DNA of 64,000 bases from Solea solea (Eukaryota; Chordata; Actinopteri; Pleuronectiformes; Soleidae). Below, piece after piece: positions 50,606 to 60,194 of the stretch. A program made the translations under genes and the position numbers. The DNA lies in contig NC_081142.1 in assembly GCF_958295425.1 (NCBI RefSeq), forward strand, positions 12,138,324-12,202,323, in the 5' to 3' direction. Within the stretch, counting starts at the first letter, position 1. Each line of letters begins with the position of its first letter. The notes beneath the pieces were generated by a model that searched no databases, was not told the DNA's origin, and worked only from the letters and a program-made list of their open reading frames with translations.

Positions 50606-51214
50606 TTGGTAGTGGTTGTGGGGTGAGCAAGAGGGAGATAGAGCAAAGGAGAAAGAGAGACCCCTAAAGGAAGTGTGAATATCTTGGTCTCTGAAGTGGA
50701 GAGGAGTGGAGGGAGGTGGTGGTAGCCGCCTTGGGAGGCTACGGTCTACAGCCCGGCGCTGAGGCCTAAAAACATTTCTCTGTTTAAGCCAGCCAAAACG
50801 GAGTCCAGCGCCTGTGTCTGCAAGGCTTACACTGACCCATGCTGATCTTTCTCTGTGTGTGTGTTAGTATGTGTGAGAAAAAAGAAAGCGTGAGTAGATT
50901 CACTGTACTTATTGTTTTCCTTGCTCCCAGGCCGCTCCAGGCACCTCGATTTGTGTGTGTGTGTGTGAGGGGAGGAAAGCGATGTGTGCGGCTGTATCTG
51001 GAGAGCCTCCAAACCCCCTCATCTCCTCTCCACTCTCCTCCTTGTGTTCTCTCTGCTTGGAGGATCTGTCAGTTCTCCTCTTCTCTTTGTCCCTGCTTTG
51101 ATCCTGCTCTCCAAGCCTTGGCTGGCCTCGCTAACAGCAGCTGAGCACAGGTCCTACTCCACTCCCACTAATAACACACATGCATGCCTTGGTGGGATGA
51201 TGTGTATGTATACA
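50606..51214. other. intergenic, no gene seen
   Basis: Non-coding with scattered GT patches (50854-50862, 50954-50968). Frames around 101 codons have no domain. Confidence 0.5.
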
Positions 51215-51256
51215 AACACACACACACACACTCCACTCCACTCCACTCCACTCACT
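51215..51256. repeat. (CA)n and (ACTCC)n tandem repeats
   Basis: A (CA)n run at 51215-51230 passes into five ACTCC units. The matching frames are artefacts. Confidence 0.9.
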
Positions 51257-53496
51257 CCCTCTGTCCTCTCTCACACGCTCCAAAATCGGTAAAGACTGGC
51301 TCCTGCTATCATTCAGCGCTTTCTGTACGTTGTCAGAGCTTATCAGTTTCACACAGCCCTCTGTTTGCTGGGTCACACTATACTGACTGATAGTGGGCGG
51401 TGTAACAGGCTCCATATGTAGCAGCCATATAGTGGTTTCTTCATGTTAATACAGTATATTATTTATCACAGGCAAATGTAGACATATGCATTTAGCCACT
51501 TTGATAAAATGTTCCATTGTTTTGTGGATATAAAGCTGCTTGTTTTGATTTTTGGCAACACATTCAGCGATTGAAGATGTTTCGCAAATGTGCCCCGTGT
51601 ATATATTATTCTTTTCTGTGCAAACAAATCAGCGTCGGCCTTCCTGTTTTACTGGTGAATTGTTTTTTTTAAGTCTTAAAATCAGTGAAAACTAAAAAAT
51701 CAAAGAAAACAATTAACACATATGATACACATGTCTTACCATCAGAAACCTCTACACATAAAAAAGTCATCTCATTATCTACTCACTAGCTTTTTCAACA
51801 GTTATCTTAGTCTTGCTCAGCAGATATTGCTGCCCAGCATATTTGACCAATCTATTATATGTGATTGAAAGCAAGTAAAATTGACTTTTTAGGGTAAAGC
51901 TCTTTGTTACATTACTGTTTCCAAAGTCAATAATCAATCTTTTGCCGTCACACAGCGAAGTACCAATGTGAATCGTGGAGCTTGTTTCTTGTTTCTAAGC
52001 AGAACTGCAAAGTCCTTTGCCTCCTGTTGACAGATAGTGGCTGTGCACACATTGGCTACTCAGCTCCTGAGGTAATGAAAGGATATCTGGTAACTCGTTG
52101 AGTATGCAATTCACAGTGTGAACTGTTGGATGAATCAAGTAACTTAACCACAGTGTGGCAGTCTCTTGGGAAAGCAAGCTGCGTCGACACAGTGCCACCC
52201 TCAGTTTGGCAGCGGCAGCCACACGACAACCCGAGGCCAGCCTTGATATGCAGCCCTGCCCGTCTGTCTGCTCATTTCCCATTCTCTACTTGCCAGCAAG
52301 TAATAGAGCTTAAATGTCAACATATGAATTTATGCTTCAAACCCCAAACAGGGTGTGTGTGTGAACACACACACACGTCTTGTGGTACCAAGAGCACGCT
52401 TGGGAGACACACTGTGCGTCAATGGCTTAACCATTAAGTCGTGAGCAGTGGGTGACAGTGGGCCAGATTGTTTTGTGAGTGCAATATCACACACTTTCAC
52501 ACACACTTCAGTCTTACAATCTCCCTGCCTAATTGCATTATTGCAGTGTGTGGAGGTCCATGTTCGAGAGAGCTCAATAAAGATATGAGTCCTGGGAAAG
52601 ACTGGGAGTGGTGGAATGAAAAAAAGAGGAAGACGGAGATAAAGGGGGGGAGGGAGGTAAAGAGGGGCAATATAAAAAAGTGATAAAAAAGAGGAGAGGA
52701 TAAGATCAAGAGGGATGACGGTTGGTGCACAGGACCGAAGAGCGGGGGGCACAGGTGACAAGCTTGTACGAATTTGGAGTAACATATAACCATGCACTGG
52801 TTTATTTTCCCGTCTGCTCATGAGACAATTACAATATGTTGCTGTTGACCAAAGAACCACTGAGCATTGTGTGATCTGAAGCTTATACAGAACAGACCTG
52901 TGTCCACTGTGAGTCAGCCTGTTTCCCACAGATTTCAGATGATAGAAGAGTTGACACAGCAACAGGTTACACTCAAGGGACCGTCGGCAGCCAGGTGCAC
53001 CCGATAAGATGTTCAGCTTGCAGTGAAAAGGGAGGGACCGACAGGCCCAGGGCTCCGTGACTCAGTTCACTACCGCAGGACTTTTGCAACATGAGCGTGA
53101 GAAAGTCATTCAGGCGTACAGTGTCTCAAAAACCTACACTCTGTCTGCCTCACATCAGTACACTTGTTTTGGAACTCTGTCAGTGGCATTGTGCAGGGGA
53201 ATGACTCAGGTGTGTAGTTCACAACAATGAGACGTGTTAATGCTGTGTTTGACAGAGGAAACCTTGTTGTGCGTGAGGGGTATTTAGGATTAGAGCAGGT
53301 TTACGTGCATGTACAGACCAGCCCTGCTGGACCATGTGCAGACCAGCCCCGGCTGCTCCCTGCTGCCAAATTCAAAGTGTGGTTTCACTGATGTCTCTGC
53401 ACTTACTCATGATGAGATCTCAATTTTAACTACACACTTAACAAAACATTACTGACAAAGATCTGGATGATGAAAATAAAAATTAAATTGTGCAGC
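51257..53496. other. intergenic, no gene seen
   Basis: Non-coding. A purine-rich tract lies at 52612-52725. The 210-codon minus-strand frame at 52330-52962 reads across that tract. It has a Leu/Pro/Phe-rich middle, no recognisable domain and no supporting context, so it is not called. The interval 51420-51960 is AT-rich. Confidence 0.5.
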
Positions 53497-53549
53497 TATA
53501 TATATGTATGTATGTATGTATACATATATAGATATATATATGTATATAT

Positions 53550-53583
<34 letters not shown>

Positions 53584-53630
53584 ACGTATGTATGTATATA
53601 TGTATATGTGTATATATATGTATATATATG

Positions 53631-53688
<58 letters not shown>
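53497..53688. repeat. variant (TA)n tract, ~190 bp
   Basis: Almost pure TA with interspersed TG and CG steps (tatgtatgtatgtatac early, (TA)22 or so at the end). The tract is self-complementary and expected to extrude cruciforms. It lies about 2.2 kb upstream of the hes1 TATA box. Confidence 0.95.
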
Positions 53689-53691
<3 letters not shown>

Positions 53692-53759
53692 ATAACTGAA
53701 AACACAAGAACACCATAACTCATGTGTGTCTACAAGCTTCTGGTGATGATGTCATACAG

Positions 53760-54050
53760 TCTGCAGACGTTATAATTTGCCACTGCGCGCTCAAGTGCAG
53801 GCTTGGGGAGAAGTGAAACCATCGCTGCGCCTCTGTCTCGTGTCCAGCTGAGAATCTGGGTATGTCTTGCCTATCAAATTCACGATCTTGTGGCCAGACG
53901 CCGGCGACGCCCCGCAGATGCAGGCGGCAAGCCGGCGAGAGGAGAGCCTTCCTCGGTCGCCTGCGCGCCACGTGTCGCGGTCTCCGCAGCAGCTGGAGGT
54001 GTGCGAGCCGAGCAGAGCGGAGCACACAGCTCCGTAAACCAACAAACGTA
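53760..54050. other. CpG-rich segment upstream of hes1
   Basis: A sharp rise in GC and CpG (gccagacgccggcgacgccc, cgcctgcgcgccacgtgtcg, gagcagagcggagcac) directly follows the TA tract. It could be an upstream promoter-like island or part of the hes1 CpG domain. Frames on both strands (82 and 111 codons) have no domain and are not called. Confidence 0.5.
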
Positions 54051-54539
54051 AAATAATACATTTGTGACGCACGTGTGGACTTCCTTTGACTATTACACCC
54101 CTTCTCAGAGTTGCCTTAATTATCACTAAATGTTTGTGCTGTTGTTTTTTTCCCCTTTATCCTCTTTCAAGTAAACTTCGGTCACATCACAGAAACAAAA
54201 AGGACGCAACCAATAAACGTCATTTCCCTCGTGAAATTAATAACCTACTCGCTTGTTGATAAGAGAAGTGAATGATTATCATGTGACCATATCACCTCAA
54301 GGACTCTTGAAACTTTAAATGCACGACTCAACTTGGGCACACGTATCAGAGACAAGCTCCCTGTTTGGAACATGGAGCTACTGTGGATAAACGCACAGGA
54401 CGCGCTATTGCGGCTCATATGTCTTTCTCTTTTGTTTTACTGCTCGTCTGCTCTTACGTCCGTCCAACTGCAATAAAGATAAGGAAATGAAATTATGACC
54501 TGAAATCTAAAAAAGCCTTGAACACTGTGCGGCGACGAT
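54051..54539. other. hes1 5' flank, no gene seen
   Basis: Unique non-coding sequence between the CpG segment and a candidate upstream element. No motif could be assigned with confidence. Confidence 0.5.
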
Positions 54540-54910
54540 AGGAGGGGGGAGGAGGAGGAGAAGGAGGTGGACTCATCGGTCAGATCGTGTGAGCTCTCCG
54601 CGCTCAGAAATATCTCTGCTCTGGCTCACATTCCGATAAGGGAGCCCGATCCAGCTCCCTCTGTAGGCGTGGTTTTCCCAGGCTTTTAAAACAGCAGCTG
54701 CTATTTACCTTCCCCTCTAATGTAAACCACCACCGCCGCCACATACCCTCCCCTCCCCTCCTCTCCCTCACCGCCTCCCTCCTGGGCTCGGCGGCCCCCC
54801 GGCAGCCCGACAGCCAAACCTCCAACCACCGCGCTCATAAAACATCCTGGCACGTGCTCCACATTCACAACACCGACAGATGATTAAATGCCAACATTTG
54901 CAGCACATAG
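54540..54910. promoter_or_regulatory. candidate hes1 upstream element
   Basis: A GC-rich, repeat-poor block about 0.9-1.2 kb upstream of the TATA box. It contains a perfect palindromic E-box AGCAGCTGCT at 54693-54702, a CACGTG E-box at 54851-54856, and a TTTTCCCA-type motif at 54673. The motif density suggests a proximal enhancer for bHLH input. That use is inferred. Confidence 0.4.
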
Positions 54911-55550
54911 TTACAAACTGTGCTGGTAAATGACATGGAGACATGGAGTGTGCGCTGTTTTAAACTCCATTTCCTTCTCTAAAGGGTGTAGAATAAACCC
55001 GAGTTAATCTTTATAATCCTGTATAGGAATATAAATATGGTGCTTTTGATGGTTCGGATATTTCTTTTCCTTGACTTTTAATTCCACAAAGTTCAGTATA
55101 ACGTGTTTACTGCGGGATTTAGATGTAAAGACAACAAACCTAGTGCCCTCCTTGTGCCTCCGTGGCACATGACTGAAACTCTGACGATCAGATTATCAAC
55201 CACTTCCTAATACTGGTGTGTACAAACCTGTTTCACTGTTATTTACTTTGAATGTCCTGCCCTTTGTGGCTGAGTTTTCAGGTGTTAGTAGTGAACATTA
55301 AAGTTAGGTGGGGATAATGTTGTCATTGTTGTTGTTGTTGTTGTTGTTGTAGTAATTGTTGTCATGTAGCAGTCATTCATCTTTCATGTCCTGTGCACTT
55401 ATCACTTGTCGGGCACATGAAACAGAGTCCCCGAGCCCGCTCTTGGTGGCGCTGCCCAGTCAGCGGCTCCACTGTTAATATGTAAACGCTACGATGATTG
55501 AAGACTGAAGGCAGTTTCCCCGACTGTGCCCTGAACCCGGGCCGCGCGCC
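54911..55550. other. hes1 5' flank with (TTG)n
   Basis: Non-coding flank. A (TTG)n run of about 26 bp lies at 55325-55350. Sequence becomes GC-rich from about 55500 as the promoter is approached. Confidence 0.6.
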
Positions 55551-55598
55551 ATTGGCCGCCAGCTTCAGCAGCCAAACAACCAATGGGAGGGCGCCGAC

Positions 55599-55604
55599 CA
55601 CGAG
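55599..55604 (+). promoter_or_regulatory. N-box (CACGAG)
   Basis: CACGAG is a preferred Hes-family site, bound through the proline-containing basic region. A second copy lies at 55683-55688. Known biology: HES1 represses its own promoter through N-boxes. Confidence 0.6.
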
Positions 55605-55620
55605 CCGTCCTCCCTCGGGC

Positions 55621-55626
55621 CGCGTG
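55621..55626 (-). promoter_or_regulatory. class C site (CACGCG on minus strand)
   Basis: CGCGTG on the plus strand is CACGCG on the minus strand, a second type of Hes/Hey binding site. Further copies lie at 55694-55699 (minus) and 55725-55730 (plus), so the TATA box is bracketed by potential repressor sites. Confidence 0.5.
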
Positions 55627-55654
55627 TCTCTCGCCCTGATTGGTGGAAAGTTAC

Positions 55655-55686
55655 TGTGGGAAAGAAAGTTTGGGAAGTTTCACACG
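55655..55686. promoter_or_regulatory. Notch-responsive paired RBPJ site (SPS)
   Basis: TGTGGGAA at 55655-55662 and TTCACACG at 55679-55686 (CGTGTGAA on the minus strand) are head-to-head RBPJ sites with a 16-bp gap. This is the spacing that allows two Notch intracellular domain/Mastermind complexes to dimerise. The whole stretch, from ttactgtgggaaag through gtttgggaagtttcac to gttcgcgtgc, matches the mammalian HES1 promoter as I remember it nearly base for base. It sits 24 bp upstream of the TATA box and is the main Notch input to the gene. Confidence 0.9.
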
Positions 55687-55688
55687 AG
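55683..55688 (+). promoter_or_regulatory. N-box (CACGAG) overlapping the RBPJ site
   Basis: This Hes-binding site overlaps the distal half of the paired RBPJ element by four bases. Repressor binding here could therefore compete directly with Notch activation. The overlap is seen in sequence. Competition is inference. Confidence 0.55.
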
Positions 55689-55693
55689 CCGTT

Positions 55694-55699
55694 CGCGTG
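55694..55699 (-). promoter_or_regulatory. class C site between SPS and TATA
   Basis: CGCGTG on plus, CACGCG on minus, 10 bp upstream of the TATA box. It is well placed for autorepression. Confidence 0.5.
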
Positions 55700-55709
55700 C
55701 AGTGAGAGA

Positions 55710-55716
55710 TATAAAT
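55710..55716 (+). promoter_or_regulatory. hes1 TATA box
   Basis: TATAAAT, 24 bp downstream of the paired RBPJ site. Transcription is expected to start about 25-30 bp downstream, near 55738-55745. The mammalian gene has an ATATATA box at the same place, as I recall it. Confidence 0.85.
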
Positions 55717-55724
55717 ACAAGCCA

Positions 55725-55730
55725 CACGCG
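55725..55730 (+). promoter_or_regulatory. class C site downstream of TATA
   Basis: CACGCG lies between the TATA box and the expected start site, a position where a bound repressor would block the core promoter directly. Confidence 0.45.
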
Positions 55731-55739
55731 GAGCAGCCC

Positions 55740-55946
55740 ATCAGAGAGTCTCTGCCTCCGCTCCTGTTATCTGCACCGCCGCTCCTCGCGCTGACGGATT
55801 CTAACTTGACACACAAGCTCAGGATTTTTTTTTCATTGCTCTGTGGGAGAGGGGAGCTCATATCACTCCGTGCTCTTCCCTTCTTCTCAAGTGGACCGTA
55901 ATTTTGCTGTGTTTTTGTGGGATATTTCCATAAAAAAGAGAAAAAG
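55740..55946 (+). other. hes1 5' UTR (inferred)
   Basis: About 207 nt from the predicted start site to the initiation codon. It has no upstream ATG, so scanning ribosomes should reach the annotated start first. An in-frame TAA at 55899-55901 closes the frame upstream. The exact 5' end is inferred from the TATA box. Confidence 0.7.
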
Positions 55947-57180
55947 ATGCCTGCCGATATTATGGAAAAGACCTCGTCCTCCCCGGTCGCTGCAACCCCG
56001 GCAAGCATGAACACAACCCCCGATAAACCCAAGACAGCCTCGGAGCACAGAAAGGTTGGTATTACACTCTAATAAGACAACATTTTTTTGTGCTGGAATG
56101 GAATGGATTTGCACTTTTACGCACAGAGCCAGGACAACATTTAACAGTTCCTTTCATTTCTCTTTGATTTGTAGTCATCCAAGCCTATTATGGAAAAAAG
56201 GAGAAGAGCCAGAATCAACGAGAGTCTGGGTCAGCTCAAGACACTCATCCTGGATGCGCTGAAAAAAGATGTAAGCATTCACTCATCATCTCGAGTCATT
56301 ATTTCATTTTGAACCTGCAATTTGACAAACGGCGAGAAAGTGAGCGCGTTATCCTAAACGTGTGTGTGTTCCGTCTCCTCAGAGCTCCAGACACTCCAAA
56401 CTAGAGAAGGCAGACATCCTGGAGATGACGGTGAAGCATCTGCGGAACCTTCAGAGAGCTCAGATGACCGGTGAGTCGCACACTCCGCTCCAAAACTGTG
56501 TTAATGGCTGTGCGTTTTGTACACAAACCGGCTCCATGACCCAGTTCTGCAGCCGGATCAGCTGTTATTTCATTTTAAGTGGTGTTGTATAGAATATCCA
56601 AACTAAATTCTCTCCCCTCTGTGTTTTTTCCCCTCCAGCTGCTCTGAACACAGATCCCACAGTCTTGGGAAAATATCGTGCCGGTTTCAGCGAGTGCATG
56701 AACGAAGTCACACGGTTCTTATCCACCTGCGAAGGTGTCAACACTGAGGTCAGGACGCGGTTGCTCGGTCACCTGGCTAACTGCATGACCCAGATCAACG
56801 CCATGAACTATCCCAGTCAGCATCAGCACCAGCACCAGCTGCCCTCCACCGCGGGGCCCGCACACCCGTCCTTCGGCCAGTCAGTGGTTCAGATCCCCAA
56901 CTCGTCCCCGCAGGTCCTGCCAATGAACGCGGTCTCCTGTAAAGGAGGCTCGTCGCCTGCGAGTTTACCCTCAGACGCTACCAAAGTGTACGGTGGCTTC
57001 CAGATTGTGCCTGCAACGGACGGACAGTTCGCTTTCCTCATACCCAATGCGGCGTTCGCGCCAAATGGCCCCGTAATCCCCGTATACGCCAACAACGCCG
57101 GCACGCCGGTGCCAGTGCCGGCTGCGGTGTCTCCCGGAGCCCCGTCAGGCAACACAGACTCAGTGTGGAGACCGTGGTGA
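55947..57180 (+). CDS. hes1: Hes1-type bHLH-Orange transcriptional repressor (four exons)
   Basis: Exons 55947-56054, 56175-56270, 56383-56470 and 56639-57180 (834 nt, 277 residues), with GT-AG introns of 120, 112 and 168 bp. The protein starts MPADIMEK, as HES1 does. The basic region (residues 33-51) contains the Hes-specific proline P40 ([15 protein letters not shown]). The helix-loop-helix spans about 52-96, the Orange domain about 110-151 ([14 protein letters not shown]...), and the C-terminus is exactly WRPW (274-277), which recruits Groucho/TLE co-repressors. Mammalian HES1 is about 280 residues and ends WRPWRN, as I recall it. The nuclear protein dimerises, binds N-box/class C sites and represses proneural genes and its own promoter, acting as a Notch effector and oscillator. 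Zebrafish naming would be her6. Start choice is supported by conserved residues and the upstream in-frame stop. No frameshift or missing key residue was seen. Confidence 0.97.
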
Positions 57181-57415
57181 AAAGTGGGAAATGACCATAA
57201 TAGACTTCAAAGTGACACTTAATAGTTCTCTCTATTTGTTTAATGTTAGTAAAGTTGTTTTGGATCTTGTTTTTTTCTTGTAAAATGAAAAGAGTATGCA
57301 CTATATTTGTACAGCTAACAAGGGAGTAAAGTTCATATTGAAATGAGATTTGTATTGTGGAAGTCCGTTCACTGCATTTTTATATAATTGAGTTGTCTTT
57401 TTTTACTCTGTGATG

Positions 57416-57422
57416 CCAAAGA
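57416..57422 (+). promoter_or_regulatory. possible miR-9 target site
   Basis: CCAAAGA is a 7mer-A1 match to the miR-9 seed (positions 2-7 plus A opposite position 1). miR-9 regulation of Hes1/hairy genes is established in vertebrate neural progenitors. The match is seen in sequence. Use in this species is inference, and a 7-mer can occur by chance. Confidence 0.45.
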
Positions 57423-57463
57423 TATGTCCAATGCTCTTACGCTGTTCTTCGTTTTGGAAGACA

Positions 57464-57469
57464 AATAAA
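57464..57469 (+). terminator. hes1 polyadenylation signal AATAAA
   Basis: AATAAA lies 284 nt after the stop codon, with GT-rich sequence (tgtttctggtgttgtg) following at 57490-57505 as a downstream element. Cleavage is expected around 57485-57495. Confidence 0.85.
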
Positions 57470-57490
57470 TTTGTAAAGATATAAACTATC

Positions 57491-60004
57491 TGTTTCTGGT
57501 GTTGTGAATTCCTGCCTGTTGATTTAGTGAAGTGGGGACTTCAGCTGCGTCATAGTTGAGTGCGTAAAACCAAAACTTAAATACACTCGCGGAGTTCTAC
57601 AAGAAACCTTGAATGTGCCATTTAAGGTTTCATTTCTAATGGATAGACTTCGGGCTGCATGTGTGCGCAATATAATTGATATACAATGCACCTTTATTAA
57701 CAACTAACTGCTTTAAGTCAAACATATATCGGTCTGCAAAATAAGTGGGATGAGGATTAATTGTTACAAGATTCATCTTTCTCTCTGTGAACGCTCATGC
57801 ACTGCAAATCTGTCTCTAACTGGAGTCTGAGTCACGCAGGGCCTTTGTAATTAATCACTCACGGAAGCCGGTGTAGATGTGCTGTTAACGTTTCTCAGCC
57901 TGACACTGCAGCATTGTCACCTTTCCTGGTGGAAACTCTGGGGCCTGACAGAGGTCACTCACGCCATCTAGCAGCGGCAAGTTGCATTGCATTCTGATTG
58001 TTTTTTTTGTCACATCAACGCATGGAGCCTGAGCTGCTGCTGAGTGGATGTGCATCATAAAAAAACTTGTTATGTTAAGACAGAGTAATTTGATCATTGA
58101 TATGAAAAGCCTGTGATTATTACACCATGACAACGCTTTTGAAGTTGAACCAGTGAGTGAATTTTCCAGCATTTGATCAACACACAAGTAATACAAATCA
58201 GACTTTTGTCATATGTCATCCTATTTTGACATAAGTGGCCATTAATTTCTCCCCCCCAAAAAAAATCTCTCCCACACACTCAAAACAGCCAAAGAATAAT
58301 TTGAAGTGATCAAACCCCTAAAAGAAATTGTCATCATAAGGATTTCCGCTGTTAAGTCAGTTTTCACAGTGCCAGCAGCATTTATGTCCACACAGTTTGG
58401 AGCAGAGAGAAGCAGAGAGGAGCCTCGGGCTGCGGCTTTAATCAGAGCTGAAGGAGTTCCTTGATGCCAGGGGCCTGACAGCAGACGGACATGTTAAACA
58501 CTTCACCATGGAGCCATGTGGTAGCGCTCTGCTCTGCCCAGGTGTGTGTGCCCCCTCCAGCTATCCGAGTGTGGCCCTTCTTTGAAGGAGGGTGGGTGCA
58601 TGTGGGGAGGGGGTGCAGGTGTTTGCAATTATCAGTGTGCTAAGAGGCACAAAGTGTGGATAAGTGCCATCATTTTGAATTTCCATCACACCTTTTTTAC
58701 GGGGGGCCATGTGTCCCTGTGTGATTAAAGCCATGTGCATGCTCATGTCTGTGCGTGCACATGTCTCGTGTGTGTTTTTGCGGAGGGTGCTGGGTGAGGA
58801 CATGCCCAGCCAAAGGGCACAATGGGTGAGGTAGTGATGAGTTAAGTGTGTGTTGAGGGGGTTGTCCAATGAAAAACCTACCACACGGGAACAGTCGGCC
58901 TCCTGTGAGCCAGAGCTTCACCACACTAACACACAGTCTCTCACACACACAAACACACACGGAGAATGTTCCCACAACATTCCAGCTGTGCTCGGACCAG
59001 TGTCGAGCTTCCTGCCCTTAGCCCCGGGGCCACAGCTGGACGTGGGACGTCTGTTAGGCACGTGGTGTGACCCGGACAACACCCAGCTGCTGAGCGCCCT
59101 CCACCCCGCCTCACCATGTTTCCCCCCTTTTCCGCCTTTTCCTCCCTTCCTCTATTTGCACTCACTAACATCTTCAGCGGTCTCTTCGCCTCTGGAGAAC
59201 AGCTTTATGAGCCTCTCCAATTACCCAGTGCTGTGGCCGAGCTGCCGGAGTGACCGCACACATGTCACAACACGACCAGGGGGTTAGCTGCCATGCGTGT
59301 CCATTAACTTTTCCCACACTCCGCGTGCATGCAGGGAGCGAGAGGAGGGAAAAAAAGCCCCTCTGCTTCCTCCTTGGCTCCCTAAGTGCTACCATATGGT
59401 CCACTCTCCCTCACTCTCTCATGGTTCTTCTGTCTCCCTCTCTCTCTCTCCCGGGCCTGTCACTATGGGCCTGTCTTTGATTGCAGCCCAGACAAGCGAG
59501 AGCTTTATGATTTAAGCCCAGGGCTTGCTGTACCAAGCCCTGGACTCATTTTGAAGCCAAGCTCCTCTCCTTCCCCTTCTCTCCCCCAAACCCTTGCACC
59601 CTCCCTCCCCTCCCGCCCTCCTCCTGCAGTTGCAGGGGAAGGCTGTTTTCTGGCAGGAAATGAATAGCTCCCAGATGAGCGCAGGAACCTGAGAGGTCGT
59701 GAGAAAGCGGCGAACCCCCCTCCGCAGGCCCGGCCTGCTGCCAGCCGCCAGGGGAATGTGGGAGAGCGCCTCTCTGACACACGCATCAACCCCTTTGCCC
59801 TCCACCACACCGCCTGACTGACTGACTGACTGCCTGCCTCTGTGCTGGGCCCTGAGCCTGGAAATAGACTGATAGACAGGGCAAACGCCACAGAGCCAGG
59901 CAGCACAGCTCGCCAGCCAGCCAGAAAATCAGGCAGGCAGTAAAAGGAAAATTTGTGGGAGGGGAGAGAGAAGTGTTAGATCTGTGTGGGCGGAAGTGGA
60001 TGAG
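57491..60004. other. hes1 3' flank, no gene seen
   Basis: Non-coding. Homeodomain-type taattaatcac at about 57848-57858. A 10-bp perfect hairpin at 59518-59543. A (CTGA)n patch near 59812-59830. The pyrimidine-rich stretch 59530-59640 gives low-complexity frames up to 133 codons. CA and GT patches near 58740-58770 and 58938-58960. No domain in any frame. Confidence 0.5.
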
Positions 60005-60151
60005 TATATACAGTATATATACATACAGTATGTATATATATATATACTGTATGTATATATATATACATACAGTATATATATATATGTGTATACATATATA
60101 CATACAGTATATATATATGTATATACTGTATGTATATATATGTGTGTATAC

Positions 60152-60194
<43 letters not shown>
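60005..60194. repeat. TA/TACAGTA palindromic tract and (GA)n
   Basis: About 168 bp in which acatacagtatatata and tatatactgtatgtata alternate, each being roughly the inverse of the other. It is followed by (GA)n at 60173-60194. The tract can fold on itself repeatedly. Tyr-Ile-rich frames on both strands are artefacts. Confidence 0.95.

Larger units (their letters stand above)
55551..55643 (+). promoter_or_regulatory. three CCAAT boxes of the hes1 promoter
   Basis: ATTGG at 55551-55555, CCAAT at 55580-55584 and ATTGG at 55639-55643, within 160 bp of the TATA box. They are the expected NF-Y-type sites. The same arrangement, with alternating orientation, is known from mammalian HES1 promoters as I recall them. 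Confidence 0.7.
57181..57490 (+). other. hes1 3' UTR (approximate end)
   Basis: The untranslated region runs from the stop codon to shortly past the polyadenylation signal. It is AU-rich with U-runs (57269-57275, 57398-57404) and a TGTGAT hexamer at 57409-57414. A short, AU-rich 3' UTR fits the rapid mRNA turnover expected of an oscillating Notch target. The cleavage site is inferred. Confidence 0.7.

Noticed and set aside
52330..52962. 210-codon minus-strand open frame
   Set aside because: It crosses a polypurine tract that yields Leu/Pro/Phe-rich sequence. It has no domain, no splice partners and no promoter-like sequence.
53803..54126. Coding exon in the CpG-rich segment
   Set aside because: Frames on both strands are open because of high GC. 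Neither shows a domain or convincing splice sites.
55565..56032. 155-codon minus-strand open frame over the hes1 promoter and exon 1
   Set aside because: It is a shadow on the strand opposite the conserved promoter and exon 1, with no domain of its own.
56889..57155. Minus-strand frame over hes1 exon 4
   Set aside because: Antisense shadow of the Ala/Pro-rich C-terminal half of Hes1.
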